Part shown: positions 1 through 8,183 of the stretch, piece after piece | Layout: each line of letters begins with the position of its first letter | Numbering within the stretch: position 1 is the stretch's first letter | Assembly: GCF_002282855.1 (NCBI RefSeq) | Contig: NZ_NRIR01000002.1 | Span: 1-64,000 of the forward strand | DNA: 64,000 nucleotides | DNA from: Paraferrimonas sedimenticola | Lineage (GTDB): Bacteria; Pseudomonadota; Gammaproteobacteria; Enterobacterales; Shewanellaceae | Direction of reading: 5' to 3' | The notes under the pieces: model-generated | Seen by the model: only the letters and a program-made list of their open reading frames with translations | What the model was told of the DNA's origin: nothing | Database searches by the model: none | Program-made: the position numbers and the translations under genes

Positions 1-36
1 AAGCTCAAGTCTGCATTGGACGATTACTTTGAGTAG
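1..36 (+). CDS. C-terminal tail of an upstream gene (partial)
   Basis: Frame 1 is open from the window edge to a TAG at 34-36 and would encode the last eleven residues of a protein ending in DDYFE. A terminator-like hairpin follows at 132-160, which fits a gene ending here. Too little is visible to name a family, and a chance open stretch of this length is quite possible. Confidence 0.3.
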   Translation, partial: KLKSALDDYFE

Positions 37-129
37 CCGCTTTTCTTAGAGTGCGAAGACTACCCTTGGCCCTAAGCAGACGTTGAGCAATCTCACTTTT
101 TGTGAGTCAACGCTGGTGAACACTTCTCC

Positions 130-160
130 CTTATTAAGCTCAACTTAATAGGCTTTTTTG
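130..160 (+). terminator. Putative intrinsic terminator
   Basis: TATTAAG (132-138) pairs with CTTAATA (144-150) across a five-base loop, followed by GGCTTTTTTGG. The stem is AT-rich and so weak. It would end transcription entering from the left edge before the hydrolase gene at 310. Confidence 0.45.
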
Positions 161-309
161 GCTCAAATGCCACTTTTCTTGTTTAATTGCCTGCATCGCA
201 AAAGACATCAATTGATAATACTTCAACGATTGATATGTCCTTTTTTCGAAGAGATTTTAGTGAAGTAAATGGAGTTACCTCACCCCTTATTAATTAAGAG
301 GTAATTGAC

Positions 310-1389
310 ATGAGAAAGACCATTTTATCGCTAGCACTCACTGCTGTAGCCACCTTCGGAATTGTAGAATCTACTCAAGCATGTACTGTTTTTGTCGGCA
401 AAACGCCGGCTGGTGATGCTCCAGTTATCGGGCGCACTATTGAATTCGGATTTGCTGATCAGTCAAAAATGCAGTCAATTGACTTGGAAATCGAAAAATT
501 TCCTAGAGGCACTGAAGTAGTGTCTGCCGATAAGTCTATGACTTGGGTTGCAAAATACGGTTACATCAAAACACATGCGCATGATGTTGCAGCAGAGGGT
601 ATCAACGAAGCTGGACTTTATGTAGCGCTTCTTTGGTTCATAGATGGCGAGTGGCAAGCGCGAGTCGCTGGAGGCAACAATTTAGCCACCTATGAAGCGG
701 TCGAGTGGATGCTCGGTAACTTTAATAAAGCCAGCGATGCTGCGACTGCGCTCAAAAACATTAATGTTTATCAAACGGCGGATACGGGACTTGGAATTGA
801 GATCCCTGCCCATTGGATGGTCGTTGATAAAACGGGACAATCGTTTGTAATTGAGCACATAGATGGGGAGGCAATCGTCACTAACACCTCCGAAAGCGGT
901 GTCATGACCAATTCGCCAAAAATTAGCGAACATACTCAACACTTCTCAGACTTTATTGCTGCAAACCCTAAGTTAGATTCCTCAAAAAATGAGACAAACA
1001 TGGAGCTGCCGAATCTTCCAGGTTCATACAGCGCCAAAGATCGTTACACGCGTACGCGAGTCCTACGAGACTTAACTCCTGAGCCTACTAGCTCCTCACA
1101 GGCGGTTAATCAGGTAGTCCACATTATGAATAATACCGACTATGTGCGAGGGGTTGTCGAATTTGAAGGGCGTGGTTCTGCTGGCGGCTCGCAAGAAACC
1201 ACTTCGAGTCACATCGCCGATCTAGAAAATATGGATTACTACTATCGAACAGCTGAAAACATGACTCTTTATAAAATAGACATGAACAAAGTCGATTTTG
1301 GTGAGAGTAGTGGACGTACCTCTCTCGACCCGTTTAATGGTGTCTCATACATAGAAAGCACGGGCGCTTTAACTCGTTCTAGTAAATAA
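310..1389 (+). CDS. Secreted linear amide C-N hydrolase (choloylglycine/penicillin V acylase family)
   Basis: Ntn-hydrolase of the bile-salt hydrolase/penicillin V acylase family, which cleaves linear amide bonds; Gram-negative members include acyl-homoserine-lactone acylases. A Sec signal peptide (residues 1-24, ending TQA) is followed directly by Cys25, so signal peptidase would free the N-terminal nucleophile. Further family landmarks are Arg42 in IGRTIEF, Asn in VMTNSP and Arg in DRYTR. The position after GRxx is Glu rather than the Asp of classic bile-salt hydrolases. Length, 359 aa, is usual for the family. An AGAGGT ribosome site precedes the ATG. A paralogue lies at 3326-4297 on the other strand. 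The substrate cannot be read from sequence; a quorum-signal, peptide or bile-salt amide are all possible. Confidence 0.88.
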   Translation: MRKTILSLALTAVATFGIVESTQACTVFVGKTPAGDAPVIGRTIEFGFADQSKMQSIDLEIEKFPRGTEVVSADKSMTWVAKYGYIKTHAHDVAAEGINEAGLYVALLWFIDGEWQARVAGGNNLATYEAVEWMLGNFNKASDAATALKNINVYQTADTGLGIEIPAHWMVVDKTGQSFVIEHIDGEAIVTNTSESGVMTNSPKISEHTQHFSDFIAANPKLDSSKNETNMELPNLPGSYSAKDRYTRTRVLRDLTPEPTSSSQAVNQVVHIMNNTDYVRGVVEFEGRGSAGGSQETTSSHIADLENMDYYYRTAENMTLYKIDMNKVDFGESSGRTSLDPFNGVSYIESTGALTRSSK

Positions 1390-1408
1390 AACGTCCAATC
1401 CATTTCCT

Positions 1409-1434
1409 AGCCCGCCATTCGGCGGGCTTTCTTT
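1409..1434 (+). terminator. Intrinsic terminator
   Basis: AGCCCGCC / GGCGGGCT with an ATTC loop (1409-1428), then TTTCTTT. It lies 20 bases past the hydrolase stop and 19 bases before the next start, so the barrel gene at 1453 is probably fed partly by read-through or by its own promoter. Confidence 0.85.
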
Positions 1435-1452
1435 CAGAGTTAATTCATCAAG

Positions 1453-2145
1453 ATGAAACAGTTATTTATAGTATTGCTGTTATGCCCATTTGTGGCTAAC
1501 GCTCAGGTAAGCTCGGTCGATTGGTATGCAATGTCTGGAGTGAAGTCCGCGCATGTTACCGAAGGGAGAAACAATTTTGATAGCCCCATTGCTGAGATAG
1601 GTTTTGGCATGAATCTTAAAGGCTTCGCCATTGACGTCTGGTCAGCAAAAGCAACCAACAATCAAAGCTGGGAGACTGGCTTTACCCTAGGTTATACCTT
1701 TAATTTATTCGAAGTATTAAAGTGGACTCCGCAATACTATCGATTCGACCAAAATGCTAAAGGTGAAAGAGATGCAAGCGATGAGATAATAAATAATTTT
1801 TCTATCTCTCCAAGTAGATACTTGGATGTGACAGCACGCCACATCTATGTACCAAAGAACAATTCTCAATACTTACTAGTGGGTATTAATGGGAAGTTTC
1901 GATTAGCAAACGATTGCCAATGGGTATTCTCGCCGTACGCAAAGCAGGAGATTGATCACGGTTATTCGAGAGCAGGGTTCAGCGGATTAAATAACATTCG
2001 TTTTGGTGCTGAATTATCCCGCCCAGTAACTACTAATCTCAATGTATCGTTCGATTTAAACTACTCTATTGCACAGAAGGGTGTATTACTTGATAAAGGG
2101 AGAGATCAACTCTGGGGTGGCGCCTATCTATCATTGAGCTTCTAG
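1453..2145 (+). CDS. Outer-membrane beta-barrel protein, uncharacterised
   Basis: A 230-residue protein with a clear signal peptide (MKQLFIVLLLCPFVANA, cleavage after residue 17). Alternating aromatic/polar strands and a C-terminal phenylalanine (LSLSF) are the usual signature for BAM-dependent barrel insertion. The VTEGRNNF segment recalls small TorF-type putative porins, but I cannot confirm the family. Its place 64 bases after a secreted amide hydrolase suggests it could pass the substrate or product across the outer membrane. This is inference from location only. The ribosome site before the ATG is weak. Confidence 0.75.
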   Translation: MKQLFIVLLLCPFVANAQVSSVDWYAMSGVKSAHVTEGRNNFDSPIAEIGFGMNLKGFAIDVWSAKATNNQSWETGFTLGYTFNLFEVLKWTPQYYRFDQNAKGERDASDEIINNFSISPSRYLDVTARHIYVPKNNSQYLLVGINGKFRLANDCQWVFSPYAKQEIDHGYSRAGFSGLNNIRFGAELSRPVTTNLNVSFDLNYSIAQKGVLLDKGRDQLWGGAYLSLSF

Positions 2146-2153
2146 TTTGGCTT

Positions 2154-2184
2154 TTTCCCTGAAGGTTAAGAGCCTTCAGGGAAA
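2154..2184. terminator. Strong hairpin terminator
   Basis: Perfect 12-bp stem: TTTCCCTGAAGG (2154-2165) with CCTTCAGGGAAA (2173-2184), loop TTAAGAG. It starts 9 bases after the barrel gene stop. The right side has no long T-run, but a run of T precedes it, so it may work in both directions. Confidence 0.75.
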
Positions 2185-2299
2185 TCCCATGCGTATTATT
2201 ACTCTAACTTTTATATCCGCCGCTAGGCCTGCATTATATTGGACAACAAGAAGGCTAAAGTGAGCTTTCAGGTTGTCTAGACAAAGGATGGATACTGGC

Positions 2300-3199
2300 A
2301 TGCAAATCACACTAGATCGGTTGTTGTACTTGAAAACGGTAGTAGATAAAGGCTCGTTTAGTTCTGCTGCAAAAGTCCTCGGCAAGTCTACCGCTGGTAT
2401 CCAACAAGTCATTGATGCCTTGGAAATAGATTTAGGTATTACGCTGTTTGAGAGAACTCGAGGGAAAGGGGTTTCCTTAACAGGAGAGGGAAAGAGCTTC
2501 TACCTCCAAGCTATGGAGATAATCCCCCAGATAGAGGCGTTGGAACAAAAAGCAGTCGCTCTGCGGCAAGGTGTTGAATCTACAGTCAGAATCGCTTTGC
2601 ATGGAATCTCTCACTTTCCGTTTATTGATGCTTCTTTGCAGCTATTCAGAAAAGAATACCCCAGTGTTGCAATCGAACTATTAGATGCGGCCAATCCTGA
2701 TAGTGTTAGCCGGTCAGATATTCGAGTCTCTCTTACTCCCATGGAGATTGAGCGCGGTCGCCTATCTCGCACACTTTTTTCATTTGTGTGGACTGCAGTT
2801 GTGTCAACCAAGCACCCCTTGGCAAGAATTCCTTCGGTTTTGGCTAGAGCGGATTTGCTAGAACATGCACAAGCTAACCTCTTTACCAGCGAACTACTGC
2901 CGTCAATCGTGATCGAATCTACTAGATACAGTAGCAACGAGATAAGGTGCGAGAATTTTGAGCAGTATTTGGGAGCTCTAAAATCTGGACTGGCCTTTGG
3001 TTTATACCCAAAGGCATTAGCACAACCATTAATTGATAACGGTCAACTGTGTGCTTTGAACTTGGATTTGGGGCTAGAAAAAACGAGTTGGCCGTTGGAT
3101 ATTAGCTGGTCTGAATCAGTCGGGCCGGCAGCCGAGTGGCTTGTATATAGTTTGATTGAAGGAGCGAACAAATATAGTAAGGGTCAAGGGATAATATAG
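2300..3199 (+). CDS. LysR-family transcriptional regulator
   Basis: LysR-type regulator of 299 aa: N-terminal winged HTH (about residues 1-60; GSFSSAAKVLGKSTAGIQQ, then LGITLFER) and a substrate-binding-like effector domain (about 85-290). I take the ATG at 2300 because AAAGGA (2283-2288) stands 11 bases ahead of it; the ATG at 2288 is in frame but has no spaced ribosome site. It is convergent with the second amide hydrolase (3326-4297) and follows the hydrolase/barrel pair, so control of one or both hydrolases is the simplest guess. The HTH resembles those of the two LysR proteins at 5956 and 8184, but it is not a recent copy of them. Confidence 0.88.
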   Translation: MQITLDRLLYLKTVVDKGSFSSAAKVLGKSTAGIQQVIDALEIDLGITLFERTRGKGVSLTGEGKSFYLQAMEIIPQIEALEQKAVALRQGVESTVRIALHGISHFPFIDASLQLFRKEYPSVAIELLDAANPDSVSRSDIRVSLTPMEIERGRLSRTLFSFVWTAVVSTKHPLARIPSVLARADLLEHAQANLFTSELLPSIVIESTRYSSNEIRCENFEQYLGALKSGLAFGLYPKALAQPLIDNGQLCALNLDLGLEKTSWPLDISWSESVGPAAEWLVYSLIEGANKYSKGQGII

Positions 3200-3325
3200 G
3201 CTCCTAGATATTAGACAAGCGGGGGGAGGCATTTGCGCCTAAGTTACAGTTCTTATATTTTCTATGGCTAAAAGAATCCAGCGCGTGGCCGACGTCGGGC
3301 GACGCCAGTTACTAAGCTACGAAAA

Positions 3326-4297
3326 CTACTTTTTGAAGTTGAACTCCCCATAGTCAGCGCCTTTGAAGAGGTCTACGGACGCATATGAGCGGCTACCAAA
3401 ATCGATCTTTGCTAAGTCGATCTTTCGAATATCGTAGTTGTCGTAGGTACGGAAGTAATAGGAGAGGTTAGTTAAGTCTGCAACCGTTGAAAAGGTCGTC
3501 GTCATCGGCAAGTCATTGACGAACTTCCAATATGTCGCTCCTTGTGGAATGTCGACCGTATTGACCATAGACCATGCTCGGTTCACCCCGTCCTCATCTG
3601 TAGGCACTGATGTCTGGGTAAAATTAAACGCTGCCATTTTGATAAAGCGATCTTCAGGTGAATAGTCGAAAGCGACAAAGGCTTCCTCATCAAGTTCAGA
3701 GGGGCTGCGTTTATTCCACGCAGCGATATGTTTGTCGTAAGTCGGATCGTTAGTGAGGACTTTCAGCTCATTAGTATACGTAATTGGTTTGCCGTCGATG
3801 AACTCTACAACTGCCGACTGACCGTCTGGTTGTGTTATAGCAAAGTGAAACTTGATATCGAGGCCAGAAGTAACTTTCGACGAGAACGTGTAGAAAGTCG
3901 TGCGATTTAAGTAAGCAACAGCGTCGCTGACTGTTTTGGCGTTACCAAGAATGTGTGCGACCGCATCGGTGATTTTTACGTCTTCTTCCTTATTCCCACC
4001 ATACTCGCTTGCGTCGAGCCAAAGCGCATTTACGAGCAGACCATGCTCATTCATGCCGTCGGTGAACATGCCATGATGATGCATACCCACAAATCCAAAT
4101 TTAGTGGTAACCGCCCCAAGCTTATGCCCCCTAGGAACAAGCGCCACAGCCGCAGGTGGAGTTCCTGGCCACTCAAGTGTTCGTCCGGCGAAATGATTTC
4201 CAAGGTCGTTTTTGAAAACAAAAAATGTACATGCTGATACAGTGATAGAGACAGAGAGTAGAACACTAGCTACTACGATGGCTGGAACGAATTTCAT
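3326..4297 (-). CDS. Secreted linear amide C-N hydrolase, second paralogue
   Basis: Second choloylglycine-hydrolase-family Ntn enzyme, 323 aa from the chosen start. The reading frame extends upstream to 4348, but AGGA sits 8 bases before the ATG at 4297, and starting there gives a clean signal peptide (MKFVPAIVV...VSA). Its cleavage exposes Cys23, the expected nucleophile. Other landmarks are Arg in AGRTLEW, Asn in VLTNDP and Arg in EDRFIK. Like the enzyme at 310, it has Glu where classic bile-salt hydrolases have Asp. Overall similarity to that protein is moderate, so this is an old duplication or separate acquisition. It is convergent with the LysR gene at 2300. Confidence 0.87.
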   Translation of the reverse strand: MKFVPAIVVASVLLSVSITVSACTFFVFKNDLGNHFAGRTLEWPGTPPAAVALVPRGHKLGAVTTKFGFVGMHHHGMFTDGMNEHGLLVNALWLDASEYGGNKEEDVKITDAVAHILGNAKTVSDAVAYLNRTTFYTFSSKVTSGLDIKFHFAITQPDGQSAVVEFIDGKPITYTNELKVLTNDPTYDKHIAAWNKRSPSELDEEAFVAFDYSPEDRFIKMAAFNFTQTSVPTDEDGVNRAWSMVNTVDIPQGATYWKFVNDLPMTTTFSTVADLTNLSYYFRTYDNYDIRKIDLAKIDFGSRSYASVDLFKGADYGEFNFKK

Positions 4298-4665
4298 TGT
4301 TTTTGTCCTAATTAATTGCGCAATTTTAGATAACAATTTTTCCAACAAACTCAGGATGCCGCTTTATTCCCTACTACTAAATGTATACTTTTGTCTACGC
4401 TAATCAAGTGACGACAGGTCAATTAGAACGGCAACTGATTGTCTTTCCAGTCCTTTCTAGTCGACGATGAGATTCCACTTGAGACTTAACTTGGCCCTTA
4501 GCTACGGCTCGTTAGTGTGAATAGAGCTGCTGCCTAGCTCAAAGAGTGGCCGTGCATTCCCTGCCAAGAAAGAGGTGACACAGTGCGAAGTACGCGTTCC
4601 TTCTTGACACTTACTCGTAAGTCCTAGGCTGCATCAGCCACTTCGGTTTCCATACGGTGAAGTTA
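4298..4665. other. Intergenic stretch without a recognised gene
   Basis: AT-rich leader of the minus-strand hydrolase near 4300-4400, then about 260 bases with no convincing coding frame. A perfect inverted repeat ACTTAC-TC-GTAAGT lies at 4609-4622, next to a TTGACA at 4604-4609. I could not find a well-spaced -10 or a transcript for it to drive. Confidence 0.5.
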
Positions 4666-4693
4666 AGCCAGCCCCAACGAATCGGGGCAGGCT
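4666..4693 (-). terminator. Hairpin after amidinotransferase copy 1
   Basis: AGCC-A-GCCCC (4666-4675) pairs with GGGGC-A-GGCT (4684-4693) with one internal mismatch. It lies 16 bases past the stop of the minus-strand enzyme gene. Related hairpins recur at 6886-6909 and 9116-9139. There is no good T-run on the minus strand, so termination strength is uncertain. Confidence 0.55.
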
Positions 4694-4708
4694 GTTGTTG
4701 TCTCTAGG

Positions 4709-5809
4709 TTAGGCTTGGCGCGCTAATGGATGCGTCGAACAGCGGATCCCGCCGCCCATTTGTGAACAAACCGAAAAGTCGATTTCAATCACTTCAACGC
4801 CATTGTCGCGGAGCATTTTGTTGATTCGGGTATGTGAGGAGTCCATTACAACCTTACTTGGAGCCAAGCACACACCGTTACAGCCAAGGGCTTTTGCTTC
4901 TTTTTTGGTCGCGGTCAGCCAGGTCCAGTTGTGCATAAATTCTGGGAAACCTTTGATACCACCTTTTACACCTTCAAGACAGCACATGGCCAATCCTTCA
5001 CGTGGGGTTGAGAATACACAGTCCAGGTGCACCCACTCACTAGTCAGTTCAATGGTATGGACACGGTATCCTTTAGGCTCCAGGTGTTTTTGCAGCCACT
5101 CGATACCAGCATAACTTGAGCCCAAACCGGAGCGACCAACCAGAATGTCTTTGCCCAGCACAAAGATGTCACCACCTTCCAGCATTGGGATGGTCTCATC
5201 ACTCAAGTCGGCATTAAATGATAGTACCGGCATTGATGTCCAGCGTTGACCGGTGCGATCGGCTTGCGCTCTGATAGGGCCAGCCATCGTTATGTGACAC
5301 TTGCGCATGATAGGTTTGCGTAAGGTTAGATTGATCAGTTCGTCATCGACGGCTAACACTGGATCCCGAGGGTAAGTATCGACATAACCGACCGGATTAA
5401 ATTGACGATCTACTTCATCCATCAAGTCAGGGCGGACCACTTCGATACCGTGTTGCGTCAGTAACTCGGCTAACGCATCTTGCTGCTCTGCTGCGACATT
5501 GAAAATCTCCGGAGCAACATCAGAGCCGAGTTTTCCGGCATGCTCCACAAGCATCGCTTTGATCTCATCAGAAGTACCGGCGTAGTTGTTAAACACCCAA
5601 TCTGGCTTAGGCAAGGTCAGTTTATTGGTGTGGCCGACAAATATCTTTTTCAGCGGAGCCCACTCATTTGGCATTGTTTCGGTCGCCGACGATAGACTCT
5701 TTGTCGTCGGGTTAGCCAGTGCTGTTGGCGCAATCGCCGCAACACCTGCAACCGCAGCTGCGCCACCTGAAAGCTTGAAAAAGTCACGACGATTTAGTGA
5801 GTTAGTCAT
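4709..5809 (-). CDS. Tat-exported amidinotransferase-family protein, copy 1
   Basis: 366 aa. The N-terminus is a twin-arginine signal (LNRRDFFKLSGG, then an alanine-rich h-region to ALA at about residue 32), so the protein should be exported folded to the periplasm. The mature part carries the guanidino-group-modifying enzyme signature: PRD near 147-149, EGGD with Asp214, HLD with His261/Asp263, and the nucleophile Cys357 in GGGIRC. This is the Cys-His-Asp triad of amidinotransferases and arginine deiminases. Substrate is unknown. Most described amidinotransferases are cytosolic, so a Tat-exported one is unusual. It is divergent from a LysR gene at 5956 and about 86 percent identical (316/366 by hand) to the copy at 6934-8034. 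Confidence 0.88.
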   Translation of the reverse strand: MTNSLNRRDFFKLSGGAAAVAGVAAIAPTALANPTTKSLSSATETMPNEWAPLKKIFVGHTNKLTLPKPDWVFNNYAGTSDEIKAMLVEHAGKLGSDVAPEIFNVAAEQQDALAELLTQHGIEVVRPDLMDEVDRQFNPVGYVDTYPRDPVLAVDDELINLTLRKPIMRKCHITMAGPIRAQADRTGQRWTSMPVLSFNADLSDETIPMLEGGDIFVLGKDILVGRSGLGSSYAGIEWLQKHLEPKGYRVHTIELTSEWVHLDCVFSTPREGLAMCCLEGVKGGIKGFPEFMHNWTWLTATKKEAKALGCNGVCLAPSKVVMDSSHTRINKMLRDNGVEVIEIDFSVCSQMGGGIRCSTHPLARQA

Positions 5810-5955
5810 ATTAATTACCTCTTGCTTAGATTCATGTTTGGGGAACGAGGTGCATTATGTGTGATATTTAATGAATGGCTAAATCAGGGGCTATCAGAAA
5901 TTTTGAAAGGTGCTATCCTTGTGTGGAGCTTTCAGTGCTCCGAAGGTGGTTGTGG
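5810..5955. promoter_or_regulatory. Divergent control region, module 1
   Basis: A 146-bp gap between the amidinotransferase and its LysR gene. The block GGGGAACGAGG followed by GCATTATGTGTGAT is nearly the same in the 8035-8183 gap. On the minus strand it gives CATAAT with TTAGCC 17 bp upstream, a fair -10/-35 for the enzyme gene. TTGAAAGGTG and TATCCTT on the LysR side are also conserved between the two gaps. These blocks are the likely LysR-binding and promoter elements (inference from conservation). Confidence 0.6.
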
Positions 5956-6831
5956 ATGGTAAACATTGAACATATTCAAACCTTTGTCTTAGCCGCAGAC
6001 AAAGGCTCGTTTAGCGCTGCGGCCCGTCATTTAGGACGAAGCGCCAGTAGCGTGAGCATGATAATTTCGACTTTGGAAGACCAACTGGGGATTACCTTGT
6101 TTGACCGAAGCGCGAATCATCCAGTTTTAACCTCAGCGGGCGCGCGTCTATACGACCAGGCGCAAACTCTGCTTCGCCAGGCAAGTCGAATTGAGTTGTT
6201 AGCCTTGTCGGTAATTGAAGAGGTGGAAGAGAAGCTGACGATAGGGATCGGGGAGATGATTCCTTTTGAGTTGATTGAGGAGCCATTGGCAAAAATCGTT
6301 CGAAAGTTCCCAGATACGGAGTTTGAGATAGTTCGCGGTAGCCGCCAAGAGCTGGAAAAGCGCTTTGTCGCTGGGGATATTGACGCTTTAATTCGATCCC
6401 GCTCCGCAGCAGCGGACACGGATGCCGACTTTTTTCAGTTTAAATCCTTGCCAGTTGTGTGTATCTGTTCTCCTGATTCTGAACTTGCCGATAAAACCAA
6501 TGTAAACTCGAGCGAGCTGATTGAGCTGCGCCAGATATGTTGCACCAGCATGCTAGACAATGATTTGCTCAATCTCTGTGGCACCTTGTCCAACGATGTG
6601 ATCAAGGCTTCTTCAATGCATGACTTGATGAATTTAGTGGAGCAAGATCTGGGATGGGCCTATCTTCCCTATTCTTTTGCCTCTGAAAGAATCCAACTCG
6701 GCACACTGCAAACGTTTCAGCCTGATTTTCTGATTAATGGAGAGCTGTCTGGGCTCGATGTCGACCTGCTACTTAAACCTATGGTGAAAGGCTCAGTCAC
6801 TGAAATGCTCAAGCAGTTGTTGTCGCGTTAG
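5956..6831 (+). CDS. LysR-family regulator of amidinotransferase copy 1
   Basis: 291-aa LysR regulator: winged HTH at residues 1-60 (GSFSAAARHLGRSASSVSM, LGITLFDRS) and effector domain to the C-terminus. The frame is open further upstream, but the ATG at 5956 has GAAGG 9 bases ahead, and the equivalent start is the only one supported in the paralogue at 8184. Its position, divergent from the Tat-exported enzyme, is the classic LysR-target arrangement. The protein is about 84 percent identical (roughly 46 changes in 291) to the LysR at 8184, close to the figure for the two enzymes. The ligand is unknown. Confidence 0.9.
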   Translation: MVNIEHIQTFVLAADKGSFSAAARHLGRSASSVSMIISTLEDQLGITLFDRSANHPVLTSAGARLYDQAQTLLRQASRIELLALSVIEEVEEKLTIGIGEMIPFELIEEPLAKIVRKFPDTEFEIVRGSRQELEKRFVAGDIDALIRSRSAAADTDADFFQFKSLPVVCICSPDSELADKTNVNSSELIELRQICCTSMLDNDLLNLCGTLSNDVIKASSMHDLMNLVEQDLGWAYLPYSFASERIQLGTLQTFQPDFLINGELSGLDVDLLLKPMVKGSVTEMLKQLLSR

Positions 6832-6885
6832 CGCTCTGAGCCAGCTTAATATTGTGTAGGACAATTCTCCCCCATGATACAACGC

Positions 6886-6909
6886 CAGCCCCTATGAAGC
6901 GGGGCTAGC
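6886..6909 (-). terminator. Hairpin after amidinotransferase copy 2
   Basis: GCCAGCCCC pairs with GGGGCTAGC around TATGAAGC. It lies between the LysR stop (6831) and the enzyme stop (6934) of two convergent genes, so it may serve both. It is the middle of three related hairpins that bound the duplicated modules. Confidence 0.6.
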
Positions 6910-6933
6910 AACGGTTATAAAAGCTTACAAAGG

Positions 6934-8034
6934 TTAAGCTTGGCGAGCTAACGGGTGAGTCGCGCAGCGAATTCCTCCTCCAATTTGTGAACAAACCGCG
7001 AAGTCGGTCTCAATGACTTCTACGCCATAGTCACGGAGCATTTTGTTGATTCGAGTATGCGCTGAGTCCATCACAATTTTGTTTGGAGCCAGACACACAC
7101 CGTTACAGCCAAGGGCTTTTGCTTCTTTTTTGGTCGCGGTCAGCCAGGTCCAGTTGTGCATAAACTCTGGGAACGCTTTAACGCCACCTTTTACGCCTTC
7201 CAGGCAACACATAGCCAGACCCTCGCGAGGGGTTGAGAACACACAGTCTAGGTGCAACCATTCACCGGTAAGTTCAATGGTATGAACACGGTATCCTTTC
7301 GGCTTCAGGTGTTTTTGCAGCCACTCGATACCAGCATAACTCGACGCCAGGCCGGAGTGACCAATCAGAATGTCTTTGCCCAGTACAAAGATGTCACCGC
7401 CTTCCAGCATAGGAACACTCTCATCACTTAAATCCGCATTGAATGACAGTACCGGCATCGATGTCCAACGCTGACCAGTGCGCTCAGCCTGGGCTCTGAT
7501 GGGACCCGCCATCGTAATGTGCGACTTGCGACGGAACGGAGAGCGCACGGTTAAATTGATCAGCTCATCATCAACCGCGAGTACCGGGTCACGTGGGTAG
7601 GTATCGTGATACCCGACCGGATTAAACTGTCGGTCCACCTCATCCATCAAATCAGGACGAACCACTTCGACACCGTGTTGGGTTAACAACTCGGCTAGCG
7701 CATCTTGTTGCGCTGCTGCGATAGGGTAAAAGTCCGGAGCGATGTCGGTGCCCAGCTTTCCGGCATTGGCTTTCAACGACTCTTTGATTTCGTCTGAAGT
7801 GCCTACATAGTTATTAATAACCCAATCCAGCTTAGGCAAGGTCAGTTTGTTGGTGTGGCCGACAAACATTTTTTTCAGCGGAGCCCACTCATTTGGCATT
7901 GTTTCGGTAGCCGACGATAGATTTTTTGACATTGGGCTAGCCAGTGCTGACGGCGCAATCGCTGCAACACCGGCAACCGCTGCCGCACCACCAGAAAGCT
8001 TGAAAAAGTCTCGACGATTTAATGATTTAACCAT
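6934..8034 (-). CDS. Tat-exported amidinotransferase-family protein, copy 2
   Basis: 366-aa paralogue of the protein at 4709-5809, collinear without gaps. It keeps the twin-arginine signal (LNRRDFFKLSGG), PRD, EGGD, HLD and the GGGIRC nucleophile motif, so both copies should be catalytically competent. The 50 differences cluster at residues 81-110 and 163-169, which suggests change in surface or substrate-contact loops rather than decay. It is convergent with the LysR of module 1 and divergent from its own LysR at 8184. Function is the same open question as for copy 1: amidino transfer to, or deimination of, an unknown guanidino compound in the periplasm. Confidence 0.88.
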   Translation of the reverse strand: MVKSLNRRDFFKLSGGAAAVAGVAAIAPSALASPMSKNLSSATETMPNEWAPLKKMFVGHTNKLTLPKLDWVINNYVGTSDEIKESLKANAGKLGTDIAPDFYPIAAAQQDALAELLTQHGVEVVRPDLMDEVDRQFNPVGYHDTYPRDPVLAVDDELINLTVRSPFRRKSHITMAGPIRAQAERTGQRWTSMPVLSFNADLSDESVPMLEGGDIFVLGKDILIGHSGLASSYAGIEWLQKHLKPKGYRVHTIELTGEWLHLDCVFSTPREGLAMCCLEGVKGGVKAFPEFMHNWTWLTATKKEAKALGCNGVCLAPNKIVMDSAHTRINKMLRDYGVEVIETDFAVCSQIGGGIRCATHPLARQA

Positions 8035-8183
8035 AATGCATACCTCTTACTTGGATTAATGTTCGGGGAACGAGGCGCATTATGTGTGATTATTCAGCTA
8101 TGATTAAGTCAGGATGTATCAGGATGATTGAAAGGTGATATCCTTTTAGTTGGTTTTTCCAGTGTCCGGAAAGGTTGTCTTTA
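8035..8183. promoter_or_regulatory. Divergent control region, module 2
   Basis: 149-bp counterpart of 5810-5955. CATAAT with TTAATC 17 bp upstream reads toward the enzyme, and GGGGAACGAGG and TTGAAAGGTGATATCCTT are shared with module 1. GGAAAGG at 8168-8174 sets the LysR start at 8184. Confidence 0.6.

Noticed and set aside
4604-4630. TTGACA...TAGGCT promoter for a small RNA toward 4693
   Set aside because: Spacing is 15 bases with a poor -10, and the downstream hairpin has no U-run; not supported.
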